Both the position numbers and the translations under genes were made by a program. A stretch of DNA of 64,000 nucleotides from Wolbachia endosymbiont of Ctenocephalides felis wCfeT (GTDB taxonomy: Bacteria; Pseudomonadota; Alphaproteobacteria; Rickettsiales; Anaplasmataceae): NCBI RefSeq assembly GCF_012277295.1, contig NZ_CP051156.1, forward strand, positions 1,054,001-1,118,000, in the 5' to 3' direction. This document shows positions 1 through 8,211 of this stretch, piece after piece (position 1 is the first letter of the stretch; every line of letters starts with the position of its first letter). Below the pieces are notes generated by a model. That model ran no database searches. It saw only the letters and a list, made by a program, of their open reading frames with translations, and was not told the origin of the DNA.

Positions 1-288
1 TGTTCCATCAATTTTTACACCTTCCATTCCACAGACCCGCTTGGTTGCACCAGTTTTCTCATCAAGCAAATCAAGTTTTAAGTCAAATGTTCTATTAGCC
101 GTTTCTTTCTCATCTCTTTCTGAATCAAGAGCATTGCGTATATAGTGTGAATTGTTAAGTGTTAATCTAGCGGCTACACCTAAATCTGGATCTTTTGCTG
201 TGACCCCATAATATTTATACCCTACACTATCTGGATTAGCATCAGGACTGTATCGAACAACGTTTTGTAATTCCAGTTTATTTGTCAT
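1..288 (-). CDS. Hypothetical protein, N-terminal part (runs off window start)
   Basis: The minus strand is open from an ATG at 286-288 to the window edge (96 codons, no stop). The start is supported by a strong GGAGG ribosome-binding site at about 298-302. The visible protein begins MTNKLELQNVVRYSPDANPD and is soluble and charged, with no signal peptide or membrane segment. I do not recognise the family. It lies downstream of purQ on the same strand but about 120 bases away and with its own strong ribosome-binding site, so it may be transcribed separately. The C-terminus is outside the window, so length and domain content cannot be judged. Confidence 0.7.
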   Translation of the reverse strand, partial: MTNKLELQNVVRYSPDANPDSVGYKYYGVTAKDPDLGVAARLTLNNSHYIRNALDSERDEKETANRTFDLKLDLLDEKTGATKRVCGMEGVKIDGT

Positions 289-408
289 ATTTTTAGCCTC
301 CACTTGATTAATATGAAGTGCATATCATATGAGATTAAAGTAAAATTTCTCCTAATAAAACCGCCAACTAAAAATTGCTATTACTACAATTCAACACTTA
401 TGTACCAC

Positions 409-1209
409 CTAACTCACAAAATACCTAAGGGCATTTTCAAATATAAGCATGCCATCACCATACTTTGGCACGCTAGTACCTGAACGTTTGCATTTTTCTT
501 TTTCAAGTGGCCAATTGTCTTGCTGAGTGAAAAATATTCCTCTCTCTGGGTGAGGCATTAAGGCTAACACTCTACCACTTTTATCTGATAAAGCTGCAAG
601 GTCATACATAGATCCATTTGGATTGTAAGAAAATTGCAAATTAGCATAATTGCTATTTTCATCTATATATAGCAACGCAGTGGAATGATCTTCAATCAAT
701 TGATTTAGAACGTTATTATCCATAAAAAATTTACCTTCTCCATGAGCAACAGGTAGGTAAAGCTCATCCAGATTATGTAACCAAATAGAGTTACTTTTTG
801 AATTTACTTTAACTCTTACCCAACGGCATTGATAGTTGTCCATATCGTTACGAATTAAAGCTAAATTAGAAAATTCTGGAACAAGCTTTACTAATATCTG
901 GCAACCATTACATATTCCTATAATGAGTTTGTCTTGAGATAAAAATTCTTGAAATTCATCAGATAAATTATTTTTAATGCGTAAAGCAAATGCATTTCCA
1001 GCACCAGTGTCGTCGCCATAAGAAAAGCCCCCTGGAATTGCAAGTATGTTACTTGACTTTAGTTCATTTGGATTATCTATAATTTCGTTGATATGGACAA
1101 TCTTTACTTCAATATTGTTAATACCAAGCTTTCTACTGCATTCCATAAATGCAAATGCAGTTTCTTTTTCACAATTTAAGCCATAACCAAACAGAACAGT
1201 GATTTTCAT
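409..1209 (-). CDS. purQ: Phosphoribosylformylglycinamidine synthase, glutaminase subunit PurQ
   Basis: This is a class I glutamine amidotransferase of 266 aa. It releases ammonia from glutamine for the PurL synthetase in step four of purine biosynthesis, in the cytoplasm. The nucleophile elbow GICNGCQ places the catalytic Cys near residue 100, and the His/Glu pair sits in MPHPERG (about H220, E222). The N-terminal GYGLNCEKE and the oxyanion-side PGGFSYGDD are also typical of PurQ. The length fits the stand-alone subunit. It starts 6 bases after pstA stops, so it is probably the last gene of a trmD-rplS-pstA-purQ transcript. No purL is visible in the window. Confidence 0.95.
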   Translation of the reverse strand: MKITVLFGYGLNCEKETAFAFMECSRKLGINNIEVKIVHINEIIDNPNELKSSNILAIPGGFSYGDDTGAGNAFALRIKNNLSDEFQEFLSQDKLIIGICNGCQILVKLVPEFSNLALIRNDMDNYQCRWVRVKVNSKSNSIWLHNLDELYLPVAHGEGKFFMDNNVLNQLIEDHSTALLYIDENSNYANLQFSYNPNGSMYDLAALSDKSGRVLALMPHPERGIFFTQQDNWPLEKEKCKRSGTSVPKYGDGMLIFENALRYFVS

Positions 1210-1215
1210 GAGTTA

Positions 1216-2457
1216 TTAAAAATTAAAAAATTCAAACTTCCTCTTTACAAAATTTGCTACTAAATTTAACGCAAATAATATCAACAATAACGCTATAATT
1301 GCGATGGCAGCAAGCTCAACAAATGCAATCTCGGGACTGCTTGACCATATATATATCTGTACAGGTAAAACAGTTGCTGGATCGAAAAAAGACGTAGGAG
1401 TATCAGCTATAAATGCCACCATACCGATCATCAGCAAGGGGGAAGATTCACCTAACACTCTTGCAGTTGCCAATACAGTGCCATGTATTATTCTTGGTAA
1501 CGCAATTGGTAATGAATGATCAAATATTACCTTAATATGAGGTGCTCCAAGGGCAAAAGCTGCATTTTTTATTGCAATAGGCACACTAGCAAAAGCATTT
1601 CTCGTTGCAATTATGATATTAGGTAACATCATAAATGAAAGAGTCATACCACCAACAAGTGGCGAAGAACGAGGCAGTCCTAACATGCCAAGGTATAGGG
1701 TTAAACCCACCACACCGAATATTATTGAAGGAACTGCAGCAAGATTATTGATACTTATCTCTAAAATGTTAGTTATTAGTCTATTTTTATTCATAAGCTC
1801 ATAAAGACAGATGCCAGACATAATCCCTATAGGTAGTGCCAACGCTAAACACACTATAATCGCCATCAATGAACCGATAAGTGCTCCCAAGATCCCTGCA
1901 TTTTCTGGCTCACGAGAATCAGATTTAATAAACAAAGACTTATTAAAAACTTTTTTTACTCTTTCTTGCTTTTTTAGACAATCAAGTAATGCAGAATAGT
2001 GATCATCTTTATAATTTCCCTTATTAATGGAATTTATCATGCTCGATGCAGTCAACCAAACCTCATATTTGCCACCACCTTCTGTTTTTCTGTGAAGAAA
2101 TTTTTCTAACTCTTTGTGGGAGTTACGACTTAAGATTTCATCACTATCTGTAAAATCAGCCCCTTTAAATACTTTATGTAAAGAATTACTTAGTAATTTA
2201 ATGGACTTATATCGTATATCACCATCTAATCTAAAGTCAGCACTGATTTCAATTGGCAGCAAAATTTTTGTTGTTGTTAAAGCGCCGTAAGAATTAATTA
2301 ATATACTGAACAATATGCATATAGGAGAACCAAGCGAGATGAATAAAGCTGTCAAAGAACAAAAACGTAACGCTTTGTTTTTTTTATTTTTTCTTTTAAT
2401 GCGATTATGTACACGCCTAGCTTGCAATAACTTCAGGAATTTTGTTTTTATACTCAT
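1216..2457 (-). CDS. pstA: Phosphate ABC transporter permease PstA
   Basis: This is an inner-membrane permease subunit of the high-affinity phosphate importer, 413 aa. There is a basic cytoplasmic N-terminus, a first membrane helix near residues 30-55, and then a hydrophilic region of about 130 residues, a long periplasmic loop found in alphaproteobacterial PstA proteins. The C-terminal half has about five more helices with the binding-protein-dependent transport signature, including an EAA-type loop around AAFALGAPHIKVIFDHSLP that contacts the PstB ATPase. The partner permease pstC is 52 kb away at 54241-55353, so the pst genes are scattered and no pstS or pstB is in the window. The gene lies 46 bases after rplS and is probably cotranscribed with it. 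Confidence 0.93.
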   Translation of the reverse strand: MSIKTKFLKLLQARRVHNRIKRKNKKNKALRFCSLTALFISLGSPICILFSILINSYGALTTTKILLPIEISADFRLDGDIRYKSIKLLSNSLHKVFKGADFTDSDEILSRNSHKELEKFLHRKTEGGGKYEVWLTASSMINSINKGNYKDDHYSALLDCLKKQERVKKVFNKSLFIKSDSREPENAGILGALIGSLMAIIVCLALALPIGIMSGICLYELMNKNRLITNILEISINNLAAVPSIIFGVVGLTLYLGMLGLPRSSPLVGGMTLSFMMLPNIIIATRNAFASVPIAIKNAAFALGAPHIKVIFDHSLPIALPRIIHGTVLATARVLGESSPLLMIGMVAFIADTPTSFFDPATVLPVQIYIWSSSPEIAFVELAAIAIIALLLILFALNLVANFVKRKFEFFNF

Positions 2458-2503
2458 TTATTTGAGTACCTGTAAAAAATCTTCCAGACTTTAGCGTTAT
2501 GCA

Positions 2504-2869
2504 CTAACTTTTGCGAACAGTGCGCTCTTTAATTCTTGCAGCTTTTCCAAATAGCTTACACAGGTAATACAACTTTGCTCTGCGAACTTTCCCTCTTCTT
2601 GTTACTTGCACTGAAACCAATGCAGGAGAGTAGACAAAAAATTGAGATACTATACTTTCTCCATGGCTTACTTTCCTAACTAAAAAAGAGGAATGTAATC
2701 CACGCTTTCTCTTTGATATGCATACACCTTCAAATATCTGCATACGCTCACTTCCACCATCAACTACTTTAAAAACCACTTTTAAATCATCTCCAGGACG
2801 AAATTCTGGAATTTCTTTAGCTAGCTGTTGTATTTGCTGCTTGTTAAATTTTTCAAGTAAACTTGTCAT
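2504..2869 (-). CDS. rplS: 50S ribosomal protein L19
   Basis: Ribosomal protein L19, 121 aa, sits at the 30S-50S interface. The [13 protein letters not shown] stretch, the [20 protein letters not shown] core and the basic [13 protein letters not shown] tail are characteristic, and the length is normal. The ATG overlaps the trmD stop by four bases (ATGA), indicating translational coupling. The trmD-rplS pairing is widely conserved in bacteria. The C-terminus extends slightly past the usual core with a short basic tail. Confidence 0.97.
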   Translation of the reverse strand: MTSLLEKFNKQQIQQLAKEIPEFRPGDDLKVVFKVVDGGSERMQIFEGVCISKRKRGLHSSFLVRKVSHGESIVSQFFVYSPALVSVQVTRRGKVRRAKLYYLCKLFGKAARIKERTVRKS

Positions 2870-3564
2870 TTATCATCTCCACTCAATAATTCAGACCGAC
2901 GCTTTTTCGTTATAACATGAGACTTTTCTTTTCTCCAATCACTTATTTTTTTGTGATTGCCAGATAACAAAATCTCAGGCACTTTATATCCTTTCCACTG
3001 TTCAGGCCTAGTATACTGAGGATATTCAAGTATACCACCATTATAACTAAAGCTCTCTTCAGTGATACTATCAGAGTTATTTACTACACCAGGAAGAAGC
3101 CTGATGCATGCATCGAGAACCACCATAGCAGCCGGTTCACCTCCCGAAAGTATATAATCTCCAATACTTAACTCATAAGGAGTATACGCATCTATTATCC
3201 TTTGGTCAATACCCTCAAATCGACCGCAGAGTATTGTTATATGGGAACATTCTATCAATTCTTCTGCAATCTTATGATTAAATTTCATTCCAGAAGGAGT
3301 CATACAAATGAATTTAGTGTTTTTATGTGTAGAGAGCGCATGATCTACTGCATCACCAACTACGTCAGGACGCATAACCATTCCAGCTCCTCCTCCATAT
3401 GGAACATCGTCTACCGTTGAATGCTTATCTTTAGCAAAAGAGCGAATATTTACCACTTCAAGATTCCATATCTTTTCCTTCAGCGCTTTTCCAACAAGAG
3501 AATAATCTAAGAAGCCAGGAAACATCTCTGGAAATATAGTTAATATTGTAACATTAAATGCCAT
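2866..3564 (-). CDS. trmD: tRNA (guanine(37)-N1)-methyltransferase TrmD
   Basis: TrmD methylates G37 next to the anticodon using S-adenosylmethionine and protects against +1 frameshifting. The 232-aa protein begins with the usual [20 protein letters not shown]. It carries the SPOUT trefoil-knot cofactor loop around residues 130-150 ([19 protein letters not shown]) and the [13 protein letters not shown] substrate loop near residue 52. The C-terminal domain has the expected [19 protein letters not shown]. It is the first gene of the run and is coupled to rplS through a four-base overlap. Confidence 0.97.
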   Translation of the reverse strand: MAFNVTILTIFPEMFPGFLDYSLVGKALKEKIWNLEVVNIRSFAKDKHSTVDDVPYGGGAGMVMRPDVVGDAVDHALSTHKNTKFICMTPSGMKFNHKIAEELIECSHITILCGRFEGIDQRIIDAYTPYELSIGDYILSGGEPAAMVVLDACIRLLPGVVNNSDSITEESFSYNGGILEYPQYTRPEQWKGYKVPEILLSGNHKKISDWRKEKSHVITKKRRSELLSGDDK

Positions 3565-3645
3565 TTCTTCAATAGATTTTTAATTGAGCGACCCTTTTGC
3601 AAAGCCGCTGTCAATCAACAAAAAAATATTCTTGCGAATTATCAA

Positions 3646-3987
3646 CTAATTTCCACACTGCTGCATTACTAGCATATTACTGCTTATATTAGGCATAACC
3701 TTCATTATAATTGCCTTAGCACCAAAAAATACACCACAGAACATACCTAATGCAAAAAGAGCTGGCCAAGGCATCCTACCAAATATTGCAAGCAAAGCTG
3801 CACCAATAAATACCACCGTCATAAGCGGCCCACCAATACCCCAAATATACTTGATAATGTTACATATTACTGTAGTTGTATCATCCATTGCAGTACCACT
3901 TGGCTGAGTATTAGGATCTGCATAACCTGAGGAAGAAAAAAGCAATATTATGCACAAAATACTGAGAATTTTTTTTATAGAGCTCAT
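3646..3987 (-). CDS. VirB2/TrbC-like pilin (type IV secretion)
   Basis: This is a small secreted or membrane protein of 113 aa. I chose the ATG at 3987, which has an AAGG-type ribosome-binding site and begins a clear signal peptide (MSSIKKILSILCIILLF, probable cleavage after SSSGYA). An upstream in-frame ATG at 4044 would add 19 residues and bury the signal. The mature part has two hydrophobic segments separated by a short polar turn (FGRMPWPALFAL), the topology of VirB2/TrbC pilins. It stands alone here, 34 kb from the virB3-virB6 cluster, consistent with scattered virB2 paralogues in Rickettsiales. Family assignment rests on topology and sequence feel, not on a catalytic motif. Confidence 0.75.
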   Translation of the reverse strand: MSSIKKILSILCIILLFSSSGYADPNTQPSGTAMDDTTTVICNIIKYIWGIGGPLMTVVFIGAALLAIFGRMPWPALFALGMFCGVFFGAKAIIMKVMPNISSNMLVMQQCGN

Positions 3988-4544
3988 TTTTTTGCCTTCA
4001 TTAAAAATGCTTGAGACACACGGTTGTAAAACAAAATTTACCATCCGTCTATATGTTATGTATTATTATCTTACATCTGTAAAGCCCTTCCGTACATATC
4101 ATCAAGTCTAACTATATCATTGTCAGATAAAAATTCTTCCACCTGAAACTCAACTATCTCAATCGGTGAATCTTTGCTCCTATTTTCAATTCTGTGAGAA
4201 ACATTTCTTGGAATTTCTATTACACTATCTTTTTCCACAGTATGCACTGTATCATCCAGAGTAATACACCCAGTTCCTGATAATACTACATGATACTCAT
4301 CTCTATAGTTATGAAATTGTTTAGAAGTACAGTTTGATGGATTTATAAGTAGATATTTTACCAGAAAATTTTCACCAGTTAAAATTGTACTACAAAATCC
4401 CCATGGTTTTATCTCCTTTGTTACTTTCTTCATTTCTTTTATTTTGGACATAAACGAAAATAGGCTCTTACTCATTTGAGCGTTTGGCTCTTCTTTCCAC
4501 TGTGGCTCTTTATTAAACACCTTACTCAACTCCAGAACTGAACT

Positions 4545-5634
4545 GGCTTTGTTGCATCGCTCTTTGGATAGGAGGCAATGCATAATAAATTCATGAAGCT
4601 ATCTCAAATTTAGCCATGCCTATTTCAGTAAATTTGTTCAGCAAATAACACTTGAGTAGCATTTCTTTCTTACGGTTAATCTCAGATTTGTTCCTAAAAC
4701 TAAACCCAAATGTTTGCTTCAGTCGCGAGAAAAAACTTTCTATATAAGATCTCTTCCCATAATTTATCTCTTTTTTCCACTTCTTCATACCATCTTCACC
4801 ATATGACTTTATGAGCTTGATTGTAGAATTTCTCTCAGCCATATAATCCAGCTTTGGATGCTCCACTGCATTGTTTTGCAGAGGAATTTTTGTCTTTATG
4901 CCAAGCTCATTGCACAATTTGTATAACTTCTTTCGATTATATGCTCTGTCTGCATATAGTGTGCTTATATTGTATTTAGCATTAGCCCTTGCAATAAGAT
5001 CACAGGCTCCATAGTGGTCAGAATAAACTCCACTACTGTATTTTGCAGCTATGACTTTTTTGCTACCTATCTCCAGCATTACATGCAATTTTCTTGTTTG
5101 CTTATAGCCACGGTACTTTCTATCTGTACCGTTTGCCTTACTATGGCCTGGAATATTATTGTAGATGCTTATTCCAGTGCTATCTATGGCGATCTCAATA
5201 TTTTCCATACTGTTTTTATCATGTCTTCGATCATTAATTTTTAAGTTAAGCTTTTTGAATCTTCTGGAAGCCTGGGAATAGCTGATAACTTGCAAATTTT
5301 TTCCTATTTGCTCAAGGTATCCCGCTATAAACCCCACCGTTTGTCTTAGGCCTATTCTAAACAAATAAGTTATTATGTGAATTAGAATTACGACTTTATC
5401 ACTATAAATATTGTTGCCACCGGCCATTTTGGGACTTTTTTCGTACCAATTTTCTATGGCATCGTTGACGTAATAAAAAATATTTCCTCTTTCTTGGAGA
5501 AATTTGTTATATTCGTAGCAGTTACTGACTTTCATTTTGACTGGCATATTTTTCCTTTGTCGGTTAAATGCCTGTTTATAATGAATTTCGTCAGTAACTC
5601 CCAGTTCTTTTTACTTTAGCTATGCAACAAAGCC
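4545..5634 (-). mobile_element. IS5-family (IS903-type) insertion sequence, copy 1
   Basis: The element is 1090 bp with terminal inverted repeats starting GGCTTTGTTGCAT, resembling the IS903 group of IS5. It is flanked by a perfect 9-bp direct duplication aactgaact (4536-4544 and 5635-5643), the duplication length expected of that group. It carries one transposase gene on the minus strand. Two further copies of identical length lie at 28493-29582 and 34374-35463. This is the only one of the three with intact target-site duplications, so it is probably a simple recent insertion. Confidence 0.95.
4591..5547 (-). CDS. IS903-type DDE transposase (copy 1)
   Basis: Transposase of 318 aa with a complete catalytic triad: D122 in AIDSTGISIYN, D200 in LYADRAYN and E270 in RSYIESFFSRLKQTFG, the usual IS5 spacing with the YREK-like region around the glutamate. 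The N-terminal 100 residues are a helical DNA-binding region. It fills the element, with about 45-85 bases of untranslated terminal sequence. The protein differs from the other two copies by single substitutions (for example K for E after EINR). No frameshift or stop is seen, so it may be active. Confidence 0.95.
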   Translation of the reverse strand: MPVKMKVSNCYEYNKFLQERGNIFYYVNDAIENWYEKSPKMAGGNNIYSDKVVILIHIITYLFRIGLRQTVGFIAGYLEQIGKNLQVISYSQASRRFKKLNLKINDRRHDKNSMENIEIAIDSTGISIYNNIPGHSKANGTDRKYRGYKQTRKLHVMLEIGSKKVIAAKYSSGVYSDHYGACDLIARANAKYNISTLYADRAYNRKKLYKLCNELGIKTKIPLQNNAVEHPKLDYMAERNSTIKLIKSYGEDGMKKWKKEINYGKRSYIESFFSRLKQTFGFSFRNKSEINRKKEMLLKCYLLNKFTEIGMAKFEIAS

Positions 5635-6538
5635 AACTGAACTCCACGTTCCAACATCAGCCCAATCAAAATTAGCCTCTATCATTGCAACATTTTTTGC
5701 TTTTTCCATAACTAAGCAGTCAATTGATACACTTTCAATTTCTGCAAAATCTTGTTGTTTGAGGTAAAAAAATTTCTCTTGTGGTATAAAATTTTCTATA
5801 CCTTTAGCACACAAGTGATAGAGATGTGGAGCAAACTTTTTGATCTCATCTATATAGCGCTTTGCCTTAAACACGAATATACCAGCATTCCAATAGTGAC
5901 TATTGCACAATTCGTACTTAGGTTTTTCTATGAAATTTTTTACTATGTGGTATTTTTTATTATCATCATAAACTGCATTAATATAACCATATTCAGGATT
6001 AAATCCACAAGGTTTAACTCCAAAAATGACTATGGAGTCAGCTTCAGAGGCTACTTTAGAAGCTTTTTCAATAGAATTATAAAAATTATTCACATCGCCT
6101 ACAAAGTGATCTGAAGGCAAAATTAACATTATCTCATTTTCATCACAAAGAAGAGCAGCAATTAATATTGACGCTGCTGTACCAATTTTAGTTGGCTCGA
6201 AAACTACCTTGTATTCTTTTAAAGCCTGTAACTCCTTTATTACTAATGATTCATATTGTACATTTGTAGTAACTATAGGCGGCATATAATCGCTTTTTAG
6301 CCTGAGCAGAGTGTTCTGCAACATAGTATTGTTGCTAAACATTTTTTGAAATTGCTTTGGTTTGGATAAAGGCCAAAGTCTACCGCCACACAATATCACA
6401 GGACGCATTTAATATGGTTAAATAATTAATAGATTAAATTAAGAACAAAACATGAGCAAGATTTATTGCAGAAAGATCTTCATAGAATATTAATTAAAAA
6501 TATTGTATTTAATTTAGGGTATTTGAAGAACTTTAATT

Positions 6539-7489
6539 GTGACAAAACGTATAGTTATCTTTGGTGGAACAGGATTTATAGGGAAACAAGTAGTAAAACG
6601 CTTGGCAGAAGCCGGATATTCAATAAAAATATTTACTCGCAATCAAGATAAGGCTTCTTCTCTTAAATTATGTGGCAACTTAGGGCAAATCTCAGTATTT
6701 AAAGGCGATTTTTCTGACGAGGAATCGGTTCTTAAAAGTATGGAAGAATGTGACGTGGTCATAAACTTAGTGGGGATACTATATGAAAGAAAAAAACATG
6801 ATTTCCACACTGTTCACGTTAAAATAGCTGAAAGGATAGCAAAAGCTGCAAAAATGCAAAATGTGCCAATGATGATACATTTTTCTGCTATGGGAATAGA
6901 AAATAATAAGTTATCGAAATATGCTCAGAGTAAAATGGAGGGCGAAAAAGCAGTAACTTCTGAATTCTTCAAAGCAATAATAATTAAACCAAGTCTTGTA
7001 TTTGGCAAGGAAGATAATTTCTTTAATAAATTTGCAAGATTAGCAACTATCCTGCCTTTCTTACCACTAATTGGCAATGGAACAACTAAATTTCAACCAA
7101 TATGTGTAACTGACCTTGCAGAAGTGGTGTATCGTATCATCAGCCTCAATAAGCAAGACAAGAAAGTTTACTGCTTAGGTGGGCCAAAGGTTTACTCTTT
7201 CAAGAGTTTATTGAAATTTATTTTGAATGTGACTAACAGAAAGTGCCTACTAATCAATATATCCTTCTCAATGGCAAAGCTGATAGCCTTTTTCCTGGAA
7301 AATAAAATTATTTCCATGCTGTTAAAACCCATAACGGGAAACACAGCACCCATGCTTACGCGAGATCAAGTAAAAATTATGATGAATAGCACAACTGAAA
7401 AATCCACTGATCTTGAAGCAATAAAAATTAGGCCTCTGTCGATTGAAAATATTGTACCCGAGTATCTGAAGGTTTATAGAAAATACTAA
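6539..7489 (+). CDS. Complex I NDUFA9-like NAD(P)-binding SDR protein
   Basis: An extended short-chain dehydrogenase/reductase of 316 aa starting at a GTG. The N-terminal Rossmann motif GGTGFIGKQVVKRLAEAG (residues 8-25) binds NAD(P). DVVINLVGILYE and the HFSAMGIENN and YAQSKMEGEKAV stretches place it in the NDUFA9-like group associated with respiratory complex I. The usual SDR Tyr-Lys pair is replaced by YAQSK. It is transcribed divergently from the broken guanylyltransferase gene and ends just before a convergent tRNA. Whether it binds complex I here is inferred from the family. Confidence 0.85.
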   Translation: MTKRIVIFGGTGFIGKQVVKRLAEAGYSIKIFTRNQDKASSLKLCGNLGQISVFKGDFSDEESVLKSMEECDVVINLVGILYERKKHDFHTVHVKIAERIAKAAKMQNVPMMIHFSAMGIENNKLSKYAQSKMEGEKAVTSEFFKAIIIKPSLVFGKEDNFFNKFARLATILPFLPLIGNGTTKFQPICVTDLAEVVYRIISLNKQDKKVYCLGGPKVYSFKSLLKFILNVTNRKCLLINISFSMAKLIAFFLENKIISMLLKPITGNTAPMLTRDQVKIMMNSTTEKSTDLEAIKIRPLSIENIVPEYLKVYRKY

Positions 7490-7494
7490 AAGAG

Positions 7495-7568
7495 CGTGCC
7501 CGGTAGGATTCGAACCTACGACCCACAGCTTAGAAGGCTGTTGCTCTATCCAGCTGAGCTACGGGCAC
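7495..7568 (-). tRNA. tRNA-Arg (anticodon TCT)
   Basis: The minus strand folds as a full cloverleaf. The acceptor stem is GTGCCCG/CGGGCAC, the D-arm is GCTC...GAGC, and the anticodon stem is ACAGC/GCTGT with loop CTTCTAA, giving anticodon TCT, which reads AGA/AGG arginine codons. The T-arm is GTAGG-TTCGAAT-CCTAC and the discriminator is G. No CCA is encoded. AGA is the expected dominant arginine codon in so AT-rich a genome. Confidence 0.97.
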
Positions 7569-7735
7569 ACAACACATATAAAATGCTCTCTAACGCTCAT
7601 GAAGTCAATATATTTCAGGGAATGGACTTCTTACATAACCACAAAAAATAGTAGCTCTACAAACACCAAAGCTTCCATAAACTGCAAAATTACAACTTTA
7701 ACGCTATTATTATGCAGCAACATACTTTTAAAGAC

Positions 7736-7762
7736 CAGTTATTTCCGTTTTGGAAATAACTG
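7736..7762. repeat. Palindrome CAGTTATTTCC-GTTTT-GGAAATAACTG
   Basis: A perfect 11-bp stem with a 5-base loop, lying inside repeat R1. The same palindrome occurs at 28404-28440 (stem extended to 16 bp), 35666-35692 and 54109-54135. It has no T-run on one consistent side, so a simple terminator is not the obvious role. Confidence 0.85.
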
Positions 7763-7840
7763 ATTTTCATATAATTTCCCATAATTCCATTAAAAAATCT
7801 ACAAAAGTTAAGAATATTAGATAAAATTTAAATAATTAAT

Positions 7841-7996
7841 AATGATATTTTTAAAGAAAATAGAATGGGTGGTTATATTGATGAAATTAATAGAAATGTT
7901 TTAATAATAAAGTATTTTAGTAATAATATTTTTAAAGGAAATGTAGTGGATAGCTATACTTATGAAATTAATAGAAATGTTTTAATAATAAAGCTT
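7841..7996 (+). repeat. Tandem duplication within R1 copy 1
   Basis: Two units of about 76 bp follow each other. Each runs from ATATTTTTAAA(G/A)(G/A)AAAT through GAAATTAATAGAAATGTTTTA to ATAATAAAG. R1 copy 2 has only one such unit, so the duplication is local to this copy. Confidence 0.75.
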
Positions 7997-8039
7997 TCTT
8001 GTCATATTATGACTTGATCATAGGATCAAGTTAAAAAGA

Positions 8040-8072
8040 CCTGGATTCTAGCGTCACGCGCTAGAATCCAGG
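8040..8072. repeat. Hairpin CCTGGATTCTAGCG-TCACG-CGCTAGAATCCAGG
   Basis: A 14-bp perfect stem with a 5-base loop, at the end of repeat R1. It belongs to a family of CATTCCAGCG/CGCTGGAATG palindromes also found at 11414-11446 (inside murG), 28464-28492, 29583-29611 and, as a half-site, at 35464-35477. Confidence 0.85.
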
Positions 8073-8146
8073 AATTTCAATTGGGCACAAATGATGAATA
8101 TAAAAGTTATTTTGAATGGAATTTAAAGGCTGTATCCAGTTAAAAA

Positions 8147-8177
8147 AAGATCTATATAATTTTATTATATAGATCTT
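8147..8177. other. Perfect palindrome of unknown role
   Basis: A 14-bp stem (AAGATCTATATAAT and its complement) with a three-base loop, just upstream of the IS66 left end. There is no clear T-tract. It could be a remnant terminator or part of an older mobile sequence. The bases between 8073 and 8211 hold nothing else I can support. Confidence 0.5.
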
Positions 8178-8211
8178 CCCAATGTTATAACATAAAAATT
8201 TAATTTCTGTA

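Larger units (their letters stand above)
4071..6408 (-). pseudogene. Bifunctional mannose-1-phosphate guanylyltransferase / mannose-6-phosphate isomerase, split by an IS
   Basis: Two minus-strand pieces form one gene. The piece 5635-6408 encodes the nucleotidyltransferase half (MRPVILCGG..., ILPSDHFVGD, EKPKYELCNSHYWNAGIFVF, FDWADVGTWSSV). The piece 4071-4535, plus one copy of the duplication, encodes the cupin isomerase half (KPWGFCSTI..., HNYRDEYHVVLSGTG, IPRNVSHRIENR). Removing the IS at 4545-5634 and one copy of the 9-bp duplication aactgaact rejoins the frame exactly as GTWSSVLELSKVF. The intact protein would make GDP-mannose. The nucleotide-binding signature is GGRLWPLS, where the family has GGSGTRLWPLS, an in-frame loss of three residues. 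The enzyme may therefore have been impaired before the IS arrived. A truncated product from either half is possible but unlikely to be functional. Confidence 0.9.
7656..8072 (+). repeat. Dispersed AT-rich repeat R1, copy 1
   Basis: This non-coding stretch recurs, in reverse orientation, at 35464-35783 and 54009-54236. Shared landmarks in order are AAGCTTCCATAAA, TACAACTTTAACGCTA, a CAGTTATTTCC palindrome, TTTCATATAATTTCCCATAA, an AT-rich block GATAAAATTT...AATGATATTTTTAAA, AATTAATAGAAATGTTTTAATAATAAAGC and ACTTGATC...GGATCAAGTTAAAAAGACCTGG. Copy 1 alone has the AAATTAATAGAAATG block twice in tandem. No open frame of note exists in the 643 bases between the tRNA and the IS66 copy. It looks like a short non-autonomous mobile sequence or the relic of one. 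Confidence 0.8.

Noticed and set aside
5014..5244. A 76-aa plus-strand frame inside each IS903-type copy
   Set aside because: It is antisense to the transposase with no start signal of its own.
6466..6651. A 61-aa frame overlapping the start of the NDUFA9-like gene
   Set aside because: It is out of frame with the clear Rossmann-fold gene starting at 6539 and has no similarity of its own.
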